Shown: positions 26,744 to 35,336, counted from the stretch's first letter. The stretch: DNA of 48,447 bases from Bradyrhizobium sacchari (GCF_002068095.1 NZ_LWIG01000004.1:1-48447), one strand, 5' to 3'. The notes: a model not told the origin generated them from the sequence alone. Made by a program: numbers and translations.

Positions 26744-26823
26744 CGTCATTGCGAGCGAAGCGAAGCAATCCAGAATCTTTCCGCGGCGGCAGTCTGGATT
26801 GCTTCGCTTCGCTCGCAATGACG
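26744..26823. repeat. Dispersed palindromic repeat, family R1, copy 5
   Basis: CGTCATTGCGAGCGAAGCG starts the unit and TTCGCTCGCAATGACGG ends it. It is slightly shorter than other R1 copies because the left arm lacks the GAGCxxTTGCGA segment, which makes it the most symmetric copy. It lies 11 bp after the ABC ATPase stop. Confidence 0.92.
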
Positions 26824-26834
26824 GAATATGCGGA

Positions 26835-28484
26835 TCAAGCCGTAGCCGCCACACCCTCCGCTACCGGCCGGAAGTTCGCAAAATCCCAGTTGCGTCCCGG
26901 CGCCGCATCCAGCAGTGCCTTGGTGTAGGCCTCCTGCGGATGCGTCAGCACTTCGGCGGCGGGGCCCTGTTCGACGACGCGGCCGTGCTGCATCACCACG
27001 ACCTCGTCGCAGATCTGGGCGGCGACGCGCAAATCGTGGGTGATGAACAGGATGGCGATGCCGAGCCTCTTCTGGATCTCGTCGAGCAGTTCCAGCACCT
27101 GGGCCTGCACCGAGACGTCGAGCGCGGAGACCGCTTCGTCCGCGACCAGCACGTCCGGATCGAGCGCAAGCGCGCGCGCGATCGCGATGCGCTGGCGCTG
27201 GCCGCCGGAGAACTGGTGCGGATAGCGCGAGACCGCATCGGCCGGCAGGCCGACGAGCTCGAGCAGCTCGCGGGCGCGCTTCATCGCGTCGGCATGCGAG
27301 ACGCCGTAGTTGATCGGCCCTTCCGCGATGCTCTCGCCGACGCTGACGCGCGGATTGAGCGAGCGGTAGGGATCTTGGAACACGATCTGGATCTTCTGCC
27401 GGTGCGGCTGCAGCAGGCGGCGGGAGATGTCGGAGATCTCGCGGCCCGCAAGGCGCACGCCGCCGGAGGTCGGGTCGATCAGGCGGACGATACAGCGCGC
27501 CACCGTCGACTTGCCCGAGCCGCTTTCGCCGACGATGCCGAGCGTGCGGCCCTTGCGCAGCGTCAGCGTGACCTTGTCGGCGGCGACGACCTCGCGGCCT
27601 TTGCCGAACAACGCGCGTTCCTTGTAGACCTTGCTGAGCTCGTTGGCCTCCAGCACGATAGGTTCGCGGCTCTCCTCGCGCGGCGGCCGCGGCACCAGGC
27701 TCGGCACCGATGCGAGCAGGTTGCGGGTATACTCCATGGTCGGATTGCGCAGCACGGTCTCGAGCGGACCGGTCTCGACGAGGCGGCCCTGCCGCATCAC
27801 CGCGACACGGTCGGCGATCTCGGCCACCACGCCCATGTCATGGGTGATGAACAGCACGGCGGTGCCGTGATCGCGCTGGAGGTCGCGGATCAGGGTCAGG
27901 ATCTGCTTCTGCGTGGTGACGTCGAGTGCGGTGGTCGGCTCGTCCGCGATCAGCAGCTTCGGCTCCAGCACCAAGGCCATCGCGATCATGATGCGCTGGC
28001 GCTGGCCGCCGGAAAGGCGGTGCGGGTAGGAGGCGAAGATGCGCTCGACCTGGGGCAGGCGAACCTGCTCCATCATGTCGAGGATGCGCTTCTTGCGCGC
28101 CTTCGCGTCGAGCTTGGTATGGGCGCGCAGCACCTCGTCGATCTGGCGGCCGACCGGCACCACCGGATTGAGGGCGGTCATCGGCTCCTGGAAGATCATA
28201 GCCATCTGCGTCGCGCGGAGCTGGCGCAGGCGGCGATCGGTGGCGGTGAGCAGCTCTTCGCCGACCAGCTTGACGCTGCCGGAGGTCGGCACCAGCGTGC
28301 CCTTCGGCAGCAGGCCCATCGTGGTGAGCGAGGTCACCGACTTGCCCGAGCCGCTTTCGCCGACGAGGCACAGCGTCTCGCGCTCGCGCACCTGGATCGA
28401 GATGCCGTCGATGATCTTGGCACCGCCCGGCTTCTTGCCGACGGAGACGACGAGGTTGTTGATGTCGAGAACGGGGTTGGTCAT
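26835..28484 (-). CDS. Fused double ATPase of a peptide/nickel-type ABC importer (DppD-DppF-like)
   Basis: A 549-residue protein with two complete ABC ATPase domains. The first (residues ~5-260) has Walker A GESGSGKS, signature LSGGQRQR and Walker B LLIADEPT. The second (~280-530) repeats Walker A GESGSGKS, then FSGGQRQR and VLVADEAVSALD. This replaces separate DppD and DppF subunits and drives import through the DppB/DppC-like permeases encoded just upstream. All catalytic motifs are intact. It is separated from dppC by 126 bp holding an R1 repeat. The substrate is probably oligopeptides, judging by the neighbouring peptidases, but this family also imports nickel, opines and sugars. Confidence 0.95.
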   Translation of the reverse strand: MTNPVLDINNLVVSVGKKPGGAKIIDGISIQVRERETLCLVGESGSGKSVTSLTTMGLLPKGTLVPTSGSVKLVGEELLTATDRRLRQLRATQMAMIFQEPMTALNPVVPVGRQIDEVLRAHTKLDAKARKKRILDMMEQVRLPQVERIFASYPHRLSGGQRQRIMIAMALVLEPKLLIADEPTTALDVTTQKQILTLIRDLQRDHGTAVLFITHDMGVVAEIADRVAVMRQGRLVETGPLETVLRNPTMEYTRNLLASVPSLVPRPPREESREPIVLEANELSKVYKERALFGKGREVVAADKVTLTLRKGRTLGIVGESGSGKSTVARCIVRLIDPTSGGVRLAGREISDISRRLLQPHRQKIQIVFQDPYRSLNPRVSVGESIAEGPINYGVSHADAMKRARELLELVGLPADAVSRYPHQFSGGQRQRIAIARALALDPDVLVADEAVSALDVSVQAQVLELLDEIQKRLGIAILFITHDLRVAAQICDEVVVMQHGRVVEQGPAAEVLTHPQEAYTKALLDAAPGRNWDFANFRPVAEGVAATA

Positions 28485-28497
28485 CAGGTCACTCCGT

Positions 28498-28583
28498 CGT
28501 CATTGCGAGGAGCGAAGCGACGAAGCAATCCAGAATCTTTCCGCGGAGGCAGACTGGATTGCTTCGCTTCGCTCGCAATGACG
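28498..28583. repeat. Dispersed palindromic repeat, family R1, copy 6
   Basis: CGTCATTGCGAGGAGCGAAG starts the unit and TTCGCTCGCAATGACG ends it. It lies inside the ABC operon, between the dppC-like and ATPase genes, so it is probably transcribed. As a stable mRNA hairpin it could protect or attenuate part of the message and set subunit ratios. Confidence 0.92.
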
Positions 28584-28610
28584 GAACAAGGGGATGGGCC
28601 GGCGAAACAA

Positions 28611-29498
28611 TCACTTCCCCTCCCGCTGCTTCATGCGGGGATCGAGGGCGTCACGGGCGGCATCGCCGATCAGGTTGATGCTGAGGATGGCGATCGAGAG
28701 CAGAAGGCCCGGCCAGAAGATCAGCGAGGGCTTGATCTGGAAGTACTGGCGGCCCTCGGCCATGATGTTGCCCCAGGTCGGCGTCTCCGGCGAGATGCCG
28801 GCGCCGAGGAAGGACAGGATCGCCTCGGTGAGAATTGCGGAGGCGCAGACATAGGTGCCCTGGACGATCAGCGGCGCGATCGTGTTCGGCATCAGGTGAC
28901 GCCACATGATCTTCGGCAGGCTGGAACCGACCGAGATCGCGGCCTCGACGTAGGGCTCCTCGCGCGCCGACAGCACGACCGAGCGGACCAGGCGCGCCAC
29001 GCGCGGAATCTCGGGGATGGTGATCGCGATCAGCACGGTCCAGATGCTGGCGCCGGAGAGCGAGACCACCGCGATCGCGAGCAGGATGCTCGGCATCGCC
29101 ATCAGGCCGTCCATGATGCGCATCATCACGGAATCGACCAGCTTGAAGAAGCCGGAGACGAGGCCGATCGAAAGCCCGATGACGATCGACAGGATCGCCG
29201 AGCCGATGCCGATCAGCAGCGAGATGCGACCGCCATAGACCACGCGCGACAACAGGTCGCGTCCGTATGCGTCGGTGCCGAGCAGGAATTGCGCCGAGGC
29301 CGGCTTGAGCCGCTGTGACGGTGCGAGCTGGATCGGATCATGCGGCGCGATCAGCGGCGCGAGGATCGAGATCACCACGATCAGGGCGAGCAGGAACGTC
29401 GCGGTCGCGATGATCGGCGTCGAGGTGAGGAAGCCGAAGCGCGGCCGCAGCGGCGACGTGATCGGAATGGACGACTGGGGAAGGGTATCGACCGACAT
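28611..29498 (-). CDS. ABC transporter permease, DppC-like
   Basis: A 295-residue inner-membrane permease with a cytoplasmic N-terminus, a first segment (IIATATFLLALIVVISILAP), the family-typical DPIQLAPSQRLKPASAQFLL and GTDAYGRDLLSRVVYG stretches, and five more segments. The EAA loop EAAISVGSSLPKIMWRHLMP docks the ATPase. It pairs with the DppB-like permease encoded 18 bp upstream. ATG 29498 is the family start. Confidence 0.95.
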   Translation of the reverse strand: MSVDTLPQSSIPITSPLRPRFGFLTSTPIIATATFLLALIVVISILAPLIAPHDPIQLAPSQRLKPASAQFLLGTDAYGRDLLSRVVYGGRISLLIGIGSAILSIVIGLSIGLVSGFFKLVDSVMMRIMDGLMAMPSILLAIAVVSLSGASIWTVLIAITIPEIPRVARLVRSVVLSAREEPYVEAAISVGSSLPKIMWRHLMPNTIAPLIVQGTYVCASAILTEAILSFLGAGISPETPTWGNIMAEGRQYFQIKPSLIFWPGLLLSIAILSINLIGDAARDALDPRMKQREGK

Positions 29499-29516
29499 TT
29501 TGTTCTTGTCCTTGCC

Positions 29517-30458
29517 TCAGTACCGGATCCGGGGATCGAGCAGGGTGTAGGCGACGTCGATGAGAAGGTTGACGACGACATAGATCAGCGACGTCAGCAG
29601 GATCATGGCCTGGATCACCGGATAGTCGCGCGCCAGCACCGCATCGACAGTGAGGCGTCCGATGCCGGGGATGTTGAACACGCTCTCGGTGACGACGACG
29701 CCGGAGATCAGCAGCGCAAAGCCGGTGCCGATCACGGTGATCACGGGCACGGCGGCATTGCGCAGGGCATGCCGCATCATCACGGCGACCTCGTTGATGC
29801 CTTTCGCACGCGCCGTTCGCACGTAATCTTCACCGAGCACGTCGAGCATCGCCGCGCGCGTCATGCGCGCGATCAGCGCGATGTAGATGAAGGACAGCGC
29901 GCAGGTCGGCAAGATCATGCGCTCGAAGAACGGGCCGAAGCCGTTAAAGATGCTGCGGAAGCCCTGCACAGGCACCAAGCGCAAATCGATCGCGAAGACC
30001 TCGATCAGGACATAGCCGACCACGAACACCGGAACCGAGAAGCCCAGGACCGACAGGCCCATCACGAAACGGTCGATCCAGGTGCCGTGCTTCCACGCGG
30101 CGATCACGCCCAGCGGCACTGCGACGATGACGGCGAGGATGATGGTGCACAGCGCGATCGAGATCGACGGCTCGACGCGCTGGCCGATCATCTTCATCAC
30201 CGGCAGGTTGGAGATCAGCGACGTTCCGAGATCGCCGTGCAGCAGCTTGTTCACCCAGGTGATGAACTGCACGATCAGCGGCTCGTTGAGGCCGAGCGAT
30301 TCCCGGATGCGCTCGAGCCGTTCCGGTGTCGCATTGTCGCCGGCGAGGATCGCGGCGGGATCGCCCGGCGTCAGGCGCAACAGCAGGAACACGAACAGCG
30401 CGACGACGCCCATCACGGGCACCGCGGCCAGAACGCGGCGAATGAGATAACCTAGCAT
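29517..30458 (-). CDS. ABC transporter permease, DppB-like
   Basis: A 313-residue inner-membrane permease with the standard N-terminus MLGYLIRRVLAAVPVMGVVA, the RLTPGDPAAILAGDNAT periplasmic segment and about six membrane helices. The EAA loop ARAKGINEVAVMMRHALRNA couples to the ATPase. It is the first transporter gene on the minus strand, 182 bp after the DadA-like stop. A shared transcript with the riboswitch-controlled gene is possible but not shown; it may have its own promoter in that gap. Confidence 0.95.
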   Translation of the reverse strand: MLGYLIRRVLAAVPVMGVVALFVFLLLRLTPGDPAAILAGDNATPERLERIRESLGLNEPLIVQFITWVNKLLHGDLGTSLISNLPVMKMIGQRVEPSISIALCTIILAVIVAVPLGVIAAWKHGTWIDRFVMGLSVLGFSVPVFVVGYVLIEVFAIDLRLVPVQGFRSIFNGFGPFFERMILPTCALSFIYIALIARMTRAAMLDVLGEDYVRTARAKGINEVAVMMRHALRNAAVPVITVIGTGFALLISGVVVTESVFNIPGIGRLTVDAVLARDYPVIQAMILLTSLIYVVVNLLIDVAYTLLDPRIRY

Positions 30459-30640
30459 GCACCTATCTCCGGCTGCGGAACTTGTGGGGCCCTGGAGCGC
30501 CCGTGGATTCGAACGAGTCTATCATGCGCGCCTGTCACTCGGGCTGGGAAGGCCGGCCGGAGATGCCGGTCTTTCGGGGCAAATTGTGTGCCAAGGGCAG
30601 GGCGGTCGCAAGGGGCCGCGCCGCATCAGATCGGAACCAC

Positions 30641-31942
30641 TCAAGATGCATGGCGATACTCACGCTCAACCCCAAGTGACGGCACCGCCGCCGGCGCGTT
30701 GATCCCGCGCCAGCCGTCGATGGTCTCGGCGATCATCTGCGCCGTTGCCGCCGACAGGGTCCAGCCGAGATGGCCGTGGCCGGTGTTGAAGAACACGCCC
30801 GGTGTCCGCCCCGCGCGCACCACCGGCATCATGTTCGGCATCATCGGGCGCAGCCCGGCCCAGGGCACGACGCGCGAGGTTTCGATGTCGGGGAAGTTGC
30901 TGCGCACCCAGTCGACCAGCGGCTGCACGCGGTCGGCGCGAATGTCGCGGTTGAAGTCGTTGAACTCGGCCGTTCCGGCCACGCGAAAACGATCGGCGCC
31001 GAGCCGGCTGGTGACGATCTTGGCGGCTTCGTCGAGCAGGCTCACGGTCGGCGCCGCGGCGCGGCTTTCGGCAGTGTCGAGCTGCACGGTGATCGAGTAG
31101 CCCTTCACCGGATAGACGTTGATGCGATCGTCGAGGAGGGCGGCGAAGTGGCGGCTGGCGACGCCGGCGCAGACCACGATTCCGTCCGCCTTCAGCATGC
31201 CGCGCGTGGTTGCTGCGGCATCCCTTGCGGCAAGTTCGGCCCAGCCGAGCACGAAGCCGCTGCCGGCGCGCGCGATTGAATCGATATCGGCTTCGTGGAC
31301 GAAGGTCGCGCCGCGCCGCTTGCAGGCGTCCGCCAGTCCGCGGGTGAACTTGTGGATATCGCCGGTCGCATCCGACGGCGTGTAGAAGCCGCCATAATAC
31401 GCCTTGCGCAGCGTCGGCTCGATCGCGTGGATTTCCTCCGGCGTCACCGGACGGCGATCGAGGCCGCCCTCCTGCAACAGCGCGTTGACGCGCAGGCCGG
31501 ATTCGAAACCTTCCTTGTCGTGATAGATGTGGAGGATGCCGCGGCGTTCGAGATCGAAGTCGATGCCTTCGCGCGCCGCGATCTCGAACAGATGCTTGCG
31601 GGCTTCGATCGCAAGCCGTGTGGTCTCGATGGTGTTGGCCCGGTAGTTGCCGATGTTGGCGACGAACTCGCTCATCCACGAATATTTGTGCCAGTTCGGC
31701 CGCGGGTTCATCAGCAGCGGCGCATCGCGCCGGAACATCCAGCGCAGGCCTTTCAGGATCGTTGCGGTAGAGTTCCACACTTCGGCATTGCTGGCGGAAA
31801 GCTGTCCGCCGTTGGCGAACGACGTCTCCATCGCGGCATAGCGGTGCTTGTCGAGCACCGTCACCTCAAAGCCGCGTTCGAGCAGGGCATAGGCAGTCGT
31901 CACGCCGGTGATGCCGGCGCCGATGATGGCGATATGAGTCAT
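30641..31942 (-). CDS. FAD-dependent D-amino acid dehydrogenase-like / glycine oxidase-like enzyme (DadA family)
   Basis: A 433-residue FAD oxidoreductase starting MTHIAIIGAGITGVTTAYAL (dinucleotide-binding GxGxxG) with the C-terminal FAD motif GVFFNTGHGHLGWTLSAATA and VVPWAGLRPMMPNMMPVV. NPRPNWHKYSWM and ASNAEVWN are typical of DadA. The family oxidatively deaminates D-amino acids, or glycine, to 2-oxo acids and ammonia, passing electrons to the respiratory chain at the membrane. A tandem glycine riboswitch in its leader argues that glycine, or something that yields it, is the physiological signal and perhaps the substrate. It lies upstream of the DppB/DppC/ATPase genes on the same strand. 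dadA is a fair name, but glycine specificity is untested. Confidence 0.9.
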   Translation of the reverse strand: MTHIAIIGAGITGVTTAYALLERGFEVTVLDKHRYAAMETSFANGGQLSASNAEVWNSTATILKGLRWMFRRDAPLLMNPRPNWHKYSWMSEFVANIGNYRANTIETTRLAIEARKHLFEIAAREGIDFDLERRGILHIYHDKEGFESGLRVNALLQEGGLDRRPVTPEEIHAIEPTLRKAYYGGFYTPSDATGDIHKFTRGLADACKRRGATFVHEADIDSIARAGSGFVLGWAELAARDAAATTRGMLKADGIVVCAGVASRHFAALLDDRINVYPVKGYSITVQLDTAESRAAAPTVSLLDEAAKIVTSRLGADRFRVAGTAEFNDFNRDIRADRVQPLVDWVRSNFPDIETSRVVPWAGLRPMMPNMMPVVRAGRTPGVFFNTGHGHLGWTLSAATAQMIAETIDGWRGINAPAAVPSLGVEREYRHAS

Positions 31943-31974
31943 GGCAGGTCTCGGGGCTCCCGTGAGTTAGGATA

Positions 31975-32005
31975 GGCGAACCACCGGCCGAAGGCCGTTG
32001 GCGCC
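31975..32005 (-). promoter_or_regulatory. Hairpin between glycine riboswitch and dadA-like start (possible expression platform)
   Basis: On the minus strand GGCG-CCAACGGCC-TTC-GGCCGGTGG-TT-CGCC forms a strong stem with one A-G mismatch and an outer GGCG/CGCC extension. It begins directly at the end of the second aptamer and ends 32 bp before the ATG. There is no following T-run, so it looks unlike an intrinsic terminator. It may instead control access to the GGGAG ribosome-binding site or be a Rho-related element. Confidence 0.5.
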
Positions 32006-32219
32006 CCATCTGTCACGGTTACCTGAGAGCTTGATCCGCTGCGGCTCCTGCAACGGACGATCCCCTTCGGTGGACGTCGCGATTGCCTAAAATCGCGCCG
32101 CCTCTCTCCAGATTGTCCTGACGATACAGTCCTTTTGCCTGAGAGTTTCCGGGGCGGTTGCTCCGTCGGCGCCGCGACGAAAGCTGAAAACCTTCGTTGC
32201 GATCTCTCCCGCATCGTCG
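32004..32219 (-). ncRNA. Tandem glycine riboswitch (two aptamers)
   Basis: Reading the minus strand, aptamer 1 (about 32122-32219) has GCGGGAGAGATC, the GGAGCAAC loop, CTCTCAGGCAAAAGGAC and a short linker. Aptamer 2 (about 32004-32112) has CTGGAGAGAGGC, CACCGAAGGGG, CAAGCTCTCAGGTA and the closing GACAGATGGGG. These are the conserved core blocks of the gcvT-type glycine riboswitch, in the usual two-aptamer arrangement. It sits in the leader of the DadA-like gene, about 62 bp before the ATG. By family knowledge glycine binding usually turns expression on in proteobacteria; the direction here is inferred. It is normally found before gcvTHP, so its use on an amino-acid oxidase gene is notable. 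Confidence 0.93.
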
Positions 32220-32315
32220 CGTGGACAATCGACCAGTACGATACGCCTCATTTTTAGACAAGGCTAAATTTAGACCGCGACTGCCAACGCATTGTGCAGT
32301 GCGAAGTTGTTGCAG

Positions 32316-33446
32316 TCATTCCAGCGTCGCCAGCAACCCCGCCATCAAACGCCCACGTTCGACGAGGCTGTCGACCTCGATGAACTCTTCCAGCGTATGG
32401 CCGTTGCCGCCGCGCACGCCGAGGCCGTCGAGCGTGGGGATTCCCATCGCACCGGTGAAATTGCCATCGGAGCCGCCGCCGGAGCTCGCGTGCGGCAATT
32501 CCGCGCCGAGCGATTTGGCGATACCGCGTGCCTTCTCATACAGCGCCATGGTGCCGGCATCCGGTTCCCAGACCGGCCGTGTCACGCCGCGCGTGACCTT
32601 GAAGGCGACGTCGTTGCTGGTGCCTGAGAGTGCCAGCATCCGCTCGACGCCGCGGTCGAGATCGGCCTGCCGCTTGGCCATCGACAGCGCCTCTCCGGTC
32701 GCGGTCGTGGCAACGCAATTGACCCATTGTCCTCCATGCACGACGCCGACCGAGAAAGTGCAGTCCTCCGTCGTCATCGCGTCGATGGCGAGGATCTGCC
32801 GCGCCATTTCGCGGATCGCCGAACGTCCCGCCGACAGCGTCGCGCCGGCGTGGCTCGGCCGTCCCGTCGCCTCGAGATTGAAACGCGCAATGGCGTAACG
32901 TCCGGTGGTGACGCCGTTGTCGGGGCGGCCCGGCTCGGGCACCAGCACGTATTTGTTGCGCGCGGCTTCCGCCTCGATGATGTCGCGCGTGGAAGGCGTG
33001 CCGACTTCCTCGTCGGGTGTGAACAGGACGGTGATCGGCAGCGGTGTCGTGAACGAGGCGCGCGCCAGCTGCCGGATCGCTTCCAGCGATAGATAATTGC
33101 CGCCTTTCATGTCGTAGATGCCTGGGCCGTAGCACTTGTTGCCCTCGCGCCGCCATTTCAGCTTCTCGATGGTGCCGACCGGGTGGACGGTATCCATATG
33201 GCCGGCGATCAGGATTCCCGGCTCGCCCTGCTTCGGATGCGGAAAGCGCGCGCGGATCACGCCGCCAAAACCCTGACGGCCGGCGATGCGCTCGATCGTC
33301 GCACCCATGATTGCCATGTCCCGCGCCGCGATATCGAGCATGCGGTTCACCGCGCCCGCGTCCCAGGTCGGGCTTTCGCATTCCACCCAGGAACGCAGGC
33401 CCTCGAGCATGGCCTCGGAATCGAAGGGAAGATTGGCTGGATTCAT
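32316..33446 (-). CDS. M20 family metallopeptidase (glutamate carboxypeptidase / CPG2-like)
   Basis: A 376-residue metallopeptidase of the carboxypeptidase G2 group, with zinc and catalytic motifs AGHMDTVHPVG, GPGIYDMKGGNYL, FTPDEEVGTPSTRD, ATGRPSHAG and the C-terminal GGNGHTLEEF. It would remove a C-terminal residue (often Glu) from a peptide or folate-like amide. No signal peptide is seen, so it is cytoplasmic. ATG 33446 (MNPANLPFDSEAM) is chosen over the long upstream frame, which crosses the divergent intergenic region. It is divergent from the first solute-binding-protein gene and lies just upstream (same strand) of the glycine-riboswitch gene, with about 97 bp between its stop and the riboswitch start. 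Confidence 0.92.
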   Translation of the reverse strand: MNPANLPFDSEAMLEGLRSWVECESPTWDAGAVNRMLDIAARDMAIMGATIERIAGRQGFGGVIRARFPHPKQGEPGILIAGHMDTVHPVGTIEKLKWRREGNKCYGPGIYDMKGGNYLSLEAIRQLARASFTTPLPITVLFTPDEEVGTPSTRDIIEAEAARNKYVLVPEPGRPDNGVTTGRYAIARFNLEATGRPSHAGATLSAGRSAIREMARQILAIDAMTTEDCTFSVGVVHGGQWVNCVATTATGEALSMAKRQADLDRGVERMLALSGTSNDVAFKVTRGVTRPVWEPDAGTMALYEKARGIAKSLGAELPHASSGGGSDGNFTGAMGIPTLDGLGVRGGNGHTLEEFIEVDSLVERGRLMAGLLATLE

Positions 33447-33630
33447 CTTAATGTCTCTCAAGCTGCGAAAGATGGAACGCGCATTGCACTGGCGCGGGGC
33501 AGGACAAGCGGACAGCGTTGTAGAGCGAAACCGATCTTTGTGGAGCCCGTGCACGTGCCGCGAGGGGCTGCAGCGAAACCGGATTGACGCGCTCAATACT
33601 GTCTGCAAGTCTCGAAAAGATAAAGGCATT

Positions 33631-33667
33631 GCATGAGGTTAGTTCGCCCAAGGAACGAACCGGATGC
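33631..33667. promoter_or_regulatory. Putative operator: inverted repeat upstream of the first solute-binding protein
   Basis: GCATGAGGTTAGTTC-N7-GAACGAACCGGATGC pairs at 12 of 15 positions, with the core GGTTxGTTC/GAACxAACC. It lies 50 bp before the ATG of the solute-binding protein in the 270-bp divergent region shared with the M20 peptidase. It could be a regulator site or a leader hairpin. No local regulator gene is seen beside it. Confidence 0.45.
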
Positions 33668-33716
33668 CCAACCAATAACCTGCCTTTGACCAGTTTCACG
33701 TCAGGAGAAACATTTT

Positions 33717-35324
33717 ATGTCCAACTTCATGCGCCGGGGGCCTCGCGGGTTCGCCTCCAAACTTGCGCTGTCGGTCGTCGCGCTTTCAACGGCACTGGCC
33801 TCGCCGGTGCTCGCGGCCGGCAAGACCCTCACAGCGGTCATGCATTCGGACCTTCGCATCATCGATCCGATCTTCACCACGGCCTACATCACCCGTGACC
33901 ACGGCTACATGGTCTACGACACGCTGGTGGCCCCCGATTCGAGCTTCAAGATCCAGCCGCAGATGGCGGACTGGAAGATCTCCGACGACAAGCTCACCTA
34001 CACCTTCACGCTGCGCGACGGCCTGAAGTGGCATGACGGTGCGCCGGTGACGGCGGAAGACTGCGTCGCCTCGCTCAAGCGCTGGGCCGCGGTCGACGGC
34101 ATGGGCCAGAAGCTCATGGACTTCACGGCGAGCATCGAGGCGACCGACGCCAAGACCATCACGCTGAAGCTGAAAGAGCCCTACGGTCTCGTCCTCGATT
34201 CCATCGGCAAGCCGTCCTCGCGCGTCGCCTTCATGATGCCGAAGCGTCTCGCCGAGACACCGCCGGACAAGCAGATCCCCGAGCAGATCGGCTCGGGTCC
34301 CTTCAAGTTCGTGCAGGGCGAATTTCAGCCGGGCGTGAAGGCGGTCTACGTCAAGAACACCGACTACGTGCCCCGCAAGGAGCCGGCGAGCTGGACCTCC
34401 GGCGGCAAGGTGGTGAAGGTCGACCGCGTCGAGTGGATCACGATGCCGGACTCGCAGACCGCGGTGAACGCGCTGCAGTCTGGCGACATCGACTTCATGG
34501 AAAACCTTCCTTACGACATGCTGCCGGTACTTGAAGCGAACAAGGAGATCACGATCGAGGTCTCCAACAAGTTCGGTTTCCAGACTCTCGGCCGGATGAA
34601 CTTCCTCTATCCGCCGTTCGACAATGTGAAGGTGCGGCGCGCGGCCTTCCTGGCGATGAACCAGAAGGACGTTCTCGACGCGCTCGTCGGCAACGCCAAG
34701 TACCAGAAGGTCTGCGGCGCGTTCTTCGTCTGCGACACGCCGCTGGCGACCGAAATCGGCGCCGAGACTCTGGTGAAGGGCAACGGCATGGCCGAAGCCA
34801 AGAAGGCGCTCGCCGAGTCCGGCTACGATGGGACCCCGGTCGTGGTGATGGCGCCTGGCGACGTCACCACGCTCAAGGCGCAGCCGATCGTGGCGGCCCA
34901 GCTGCTGCGCGAGGCCGGCTTCAAGGTCGACCTGCAGGCGACCGATTGGCAGACGGTGGTGAGTCGTCGCGCCAGCCAGAAGCCCCCGAAGGAAGGCGGC
35001 TGGAACATGTTCTTCACCAACTGGGTCGCAGCCGACGTCGCCAACCCGATCGCCAATCTCTCGATCGGCGGCCAGGGCAAGAAGGGCTGGTTCGGCTGGG
35101 CGGAAGACGCCAAGATCGAGCAGCTCAAGGACGCCTTCGTCCGCGCCTCCTCGGTCGAGGAGCAGAAGAAGATCGCAGCCGACATCCAGAAGGAAGCCTA
35201 TGAGCAGGTGATCTACATCCCGCTCGGGCAGTACCTGCTGCCGAGCGGCTGGCGCAAATCGCTCACCGGCGTGCTCGACGGTCCGGCAACCCCGCTGTTC
35301 TGGAACGTCGACAAGTCGGAGTAA
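33717..35324 (+). CDS. ABC transporter solute-binding protein, family 5 (peptide type), copy A
   Basis: A 535-residue periplasmic binding protein. Residues 1-34 are a Sec-type signal peptide ending SPVLAA before GKTLTAVMHS. The family-5 lobes follow (DHGYMVYDTLVAPDSSFKIQ, YTFTLRDGLKWHDGAPVTAE, GSGPFKFVQGEFQPG, PFDNVKVRRAAFLA). It captures a peptide or similar ligand for the DppB/DppC/ATPase importer encoded about 3 kb away on the other strand. The start follows AGGAGA at 33703-33708. A near-identical paralogue follows 110 bp downstream; together they form a tandem duplication. A 9-bp hairpin and a 12-bp hairpin lie between them. Confidence 0.95.
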   Translation: MSNFMRRGPRGFASKLALSVVALSTALASPVLAAGKTLTAVMHSDLRIIDPIFTTAYITRDHGYMVYDTLVAPDSSFKIQPQMADWKISDDKLTYTFTLRDGLKWHDGAPVTAEDCVASLKRWAAVDGMGQKLMDFTASIEATDAKTITLKLKEPYGLVLDSIGKPSSRVAFMMPKRLAETPPDKQIPEQIGSGPFKFVQGEFQPGVKAVYVKNTDYVPRKEPASWTSGGKVVKVDRVEWITMPDSQTAVNALQSGDIDFMENLPYDMLPVLEANKEITIEVSNKFGFQTLGRMNFLYPPFDNVKVRRAAFLAMNQKDVLDALVGNAKYQKVCGAFFVCDTPLATEIGAETLVKGNGMAEAKKALAESGYDGTPVVVMAPGDVTTLKAQPIVAAQLLREAGFKVDLQATDWQTVVSRRASQKPPKEGGWNMFFTNWVAADVANPIANLSIGGQGKKGWFGWAEDAKIEQLKDAFVRASSVEEQKKIAADIQKEAYEQVIYIPLGQYLLPSGWRKSLTGVLDGPATPLFWNVDKSE

Positions 35325-35336
35325 GGCCTAGATAAG

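Noticed and set aside
5481..28583. CRISPR array from the repeated R1 units
   Set aside because: Copies are kilobases apart, each is itself palindromic, and there are no regular spacers or cas genes.
26565..29318. 917-codon plus-strand open frame
   Set aside because: Antisense to the ABC ATPase and permease genes and passing through two palindromic repeats; no recognisable domain.
32222..32315. A clear sigma-70 promoter for the riboswitch transcript
   Set aside because: The A/T-rich stretch has suggestive TTGTCT and TATCGT hexamers on the minus strand, but their spacing (12 bp) is wrong, so no promoter is called.
33717..33830. Tat signal on the binding proteins because of the RR pairs
   Set aside because: The residues after the arginines do not fit the twin-arginine consensus (S-R-R-x-F-L-K); an ordinary Sec signal is more likely.
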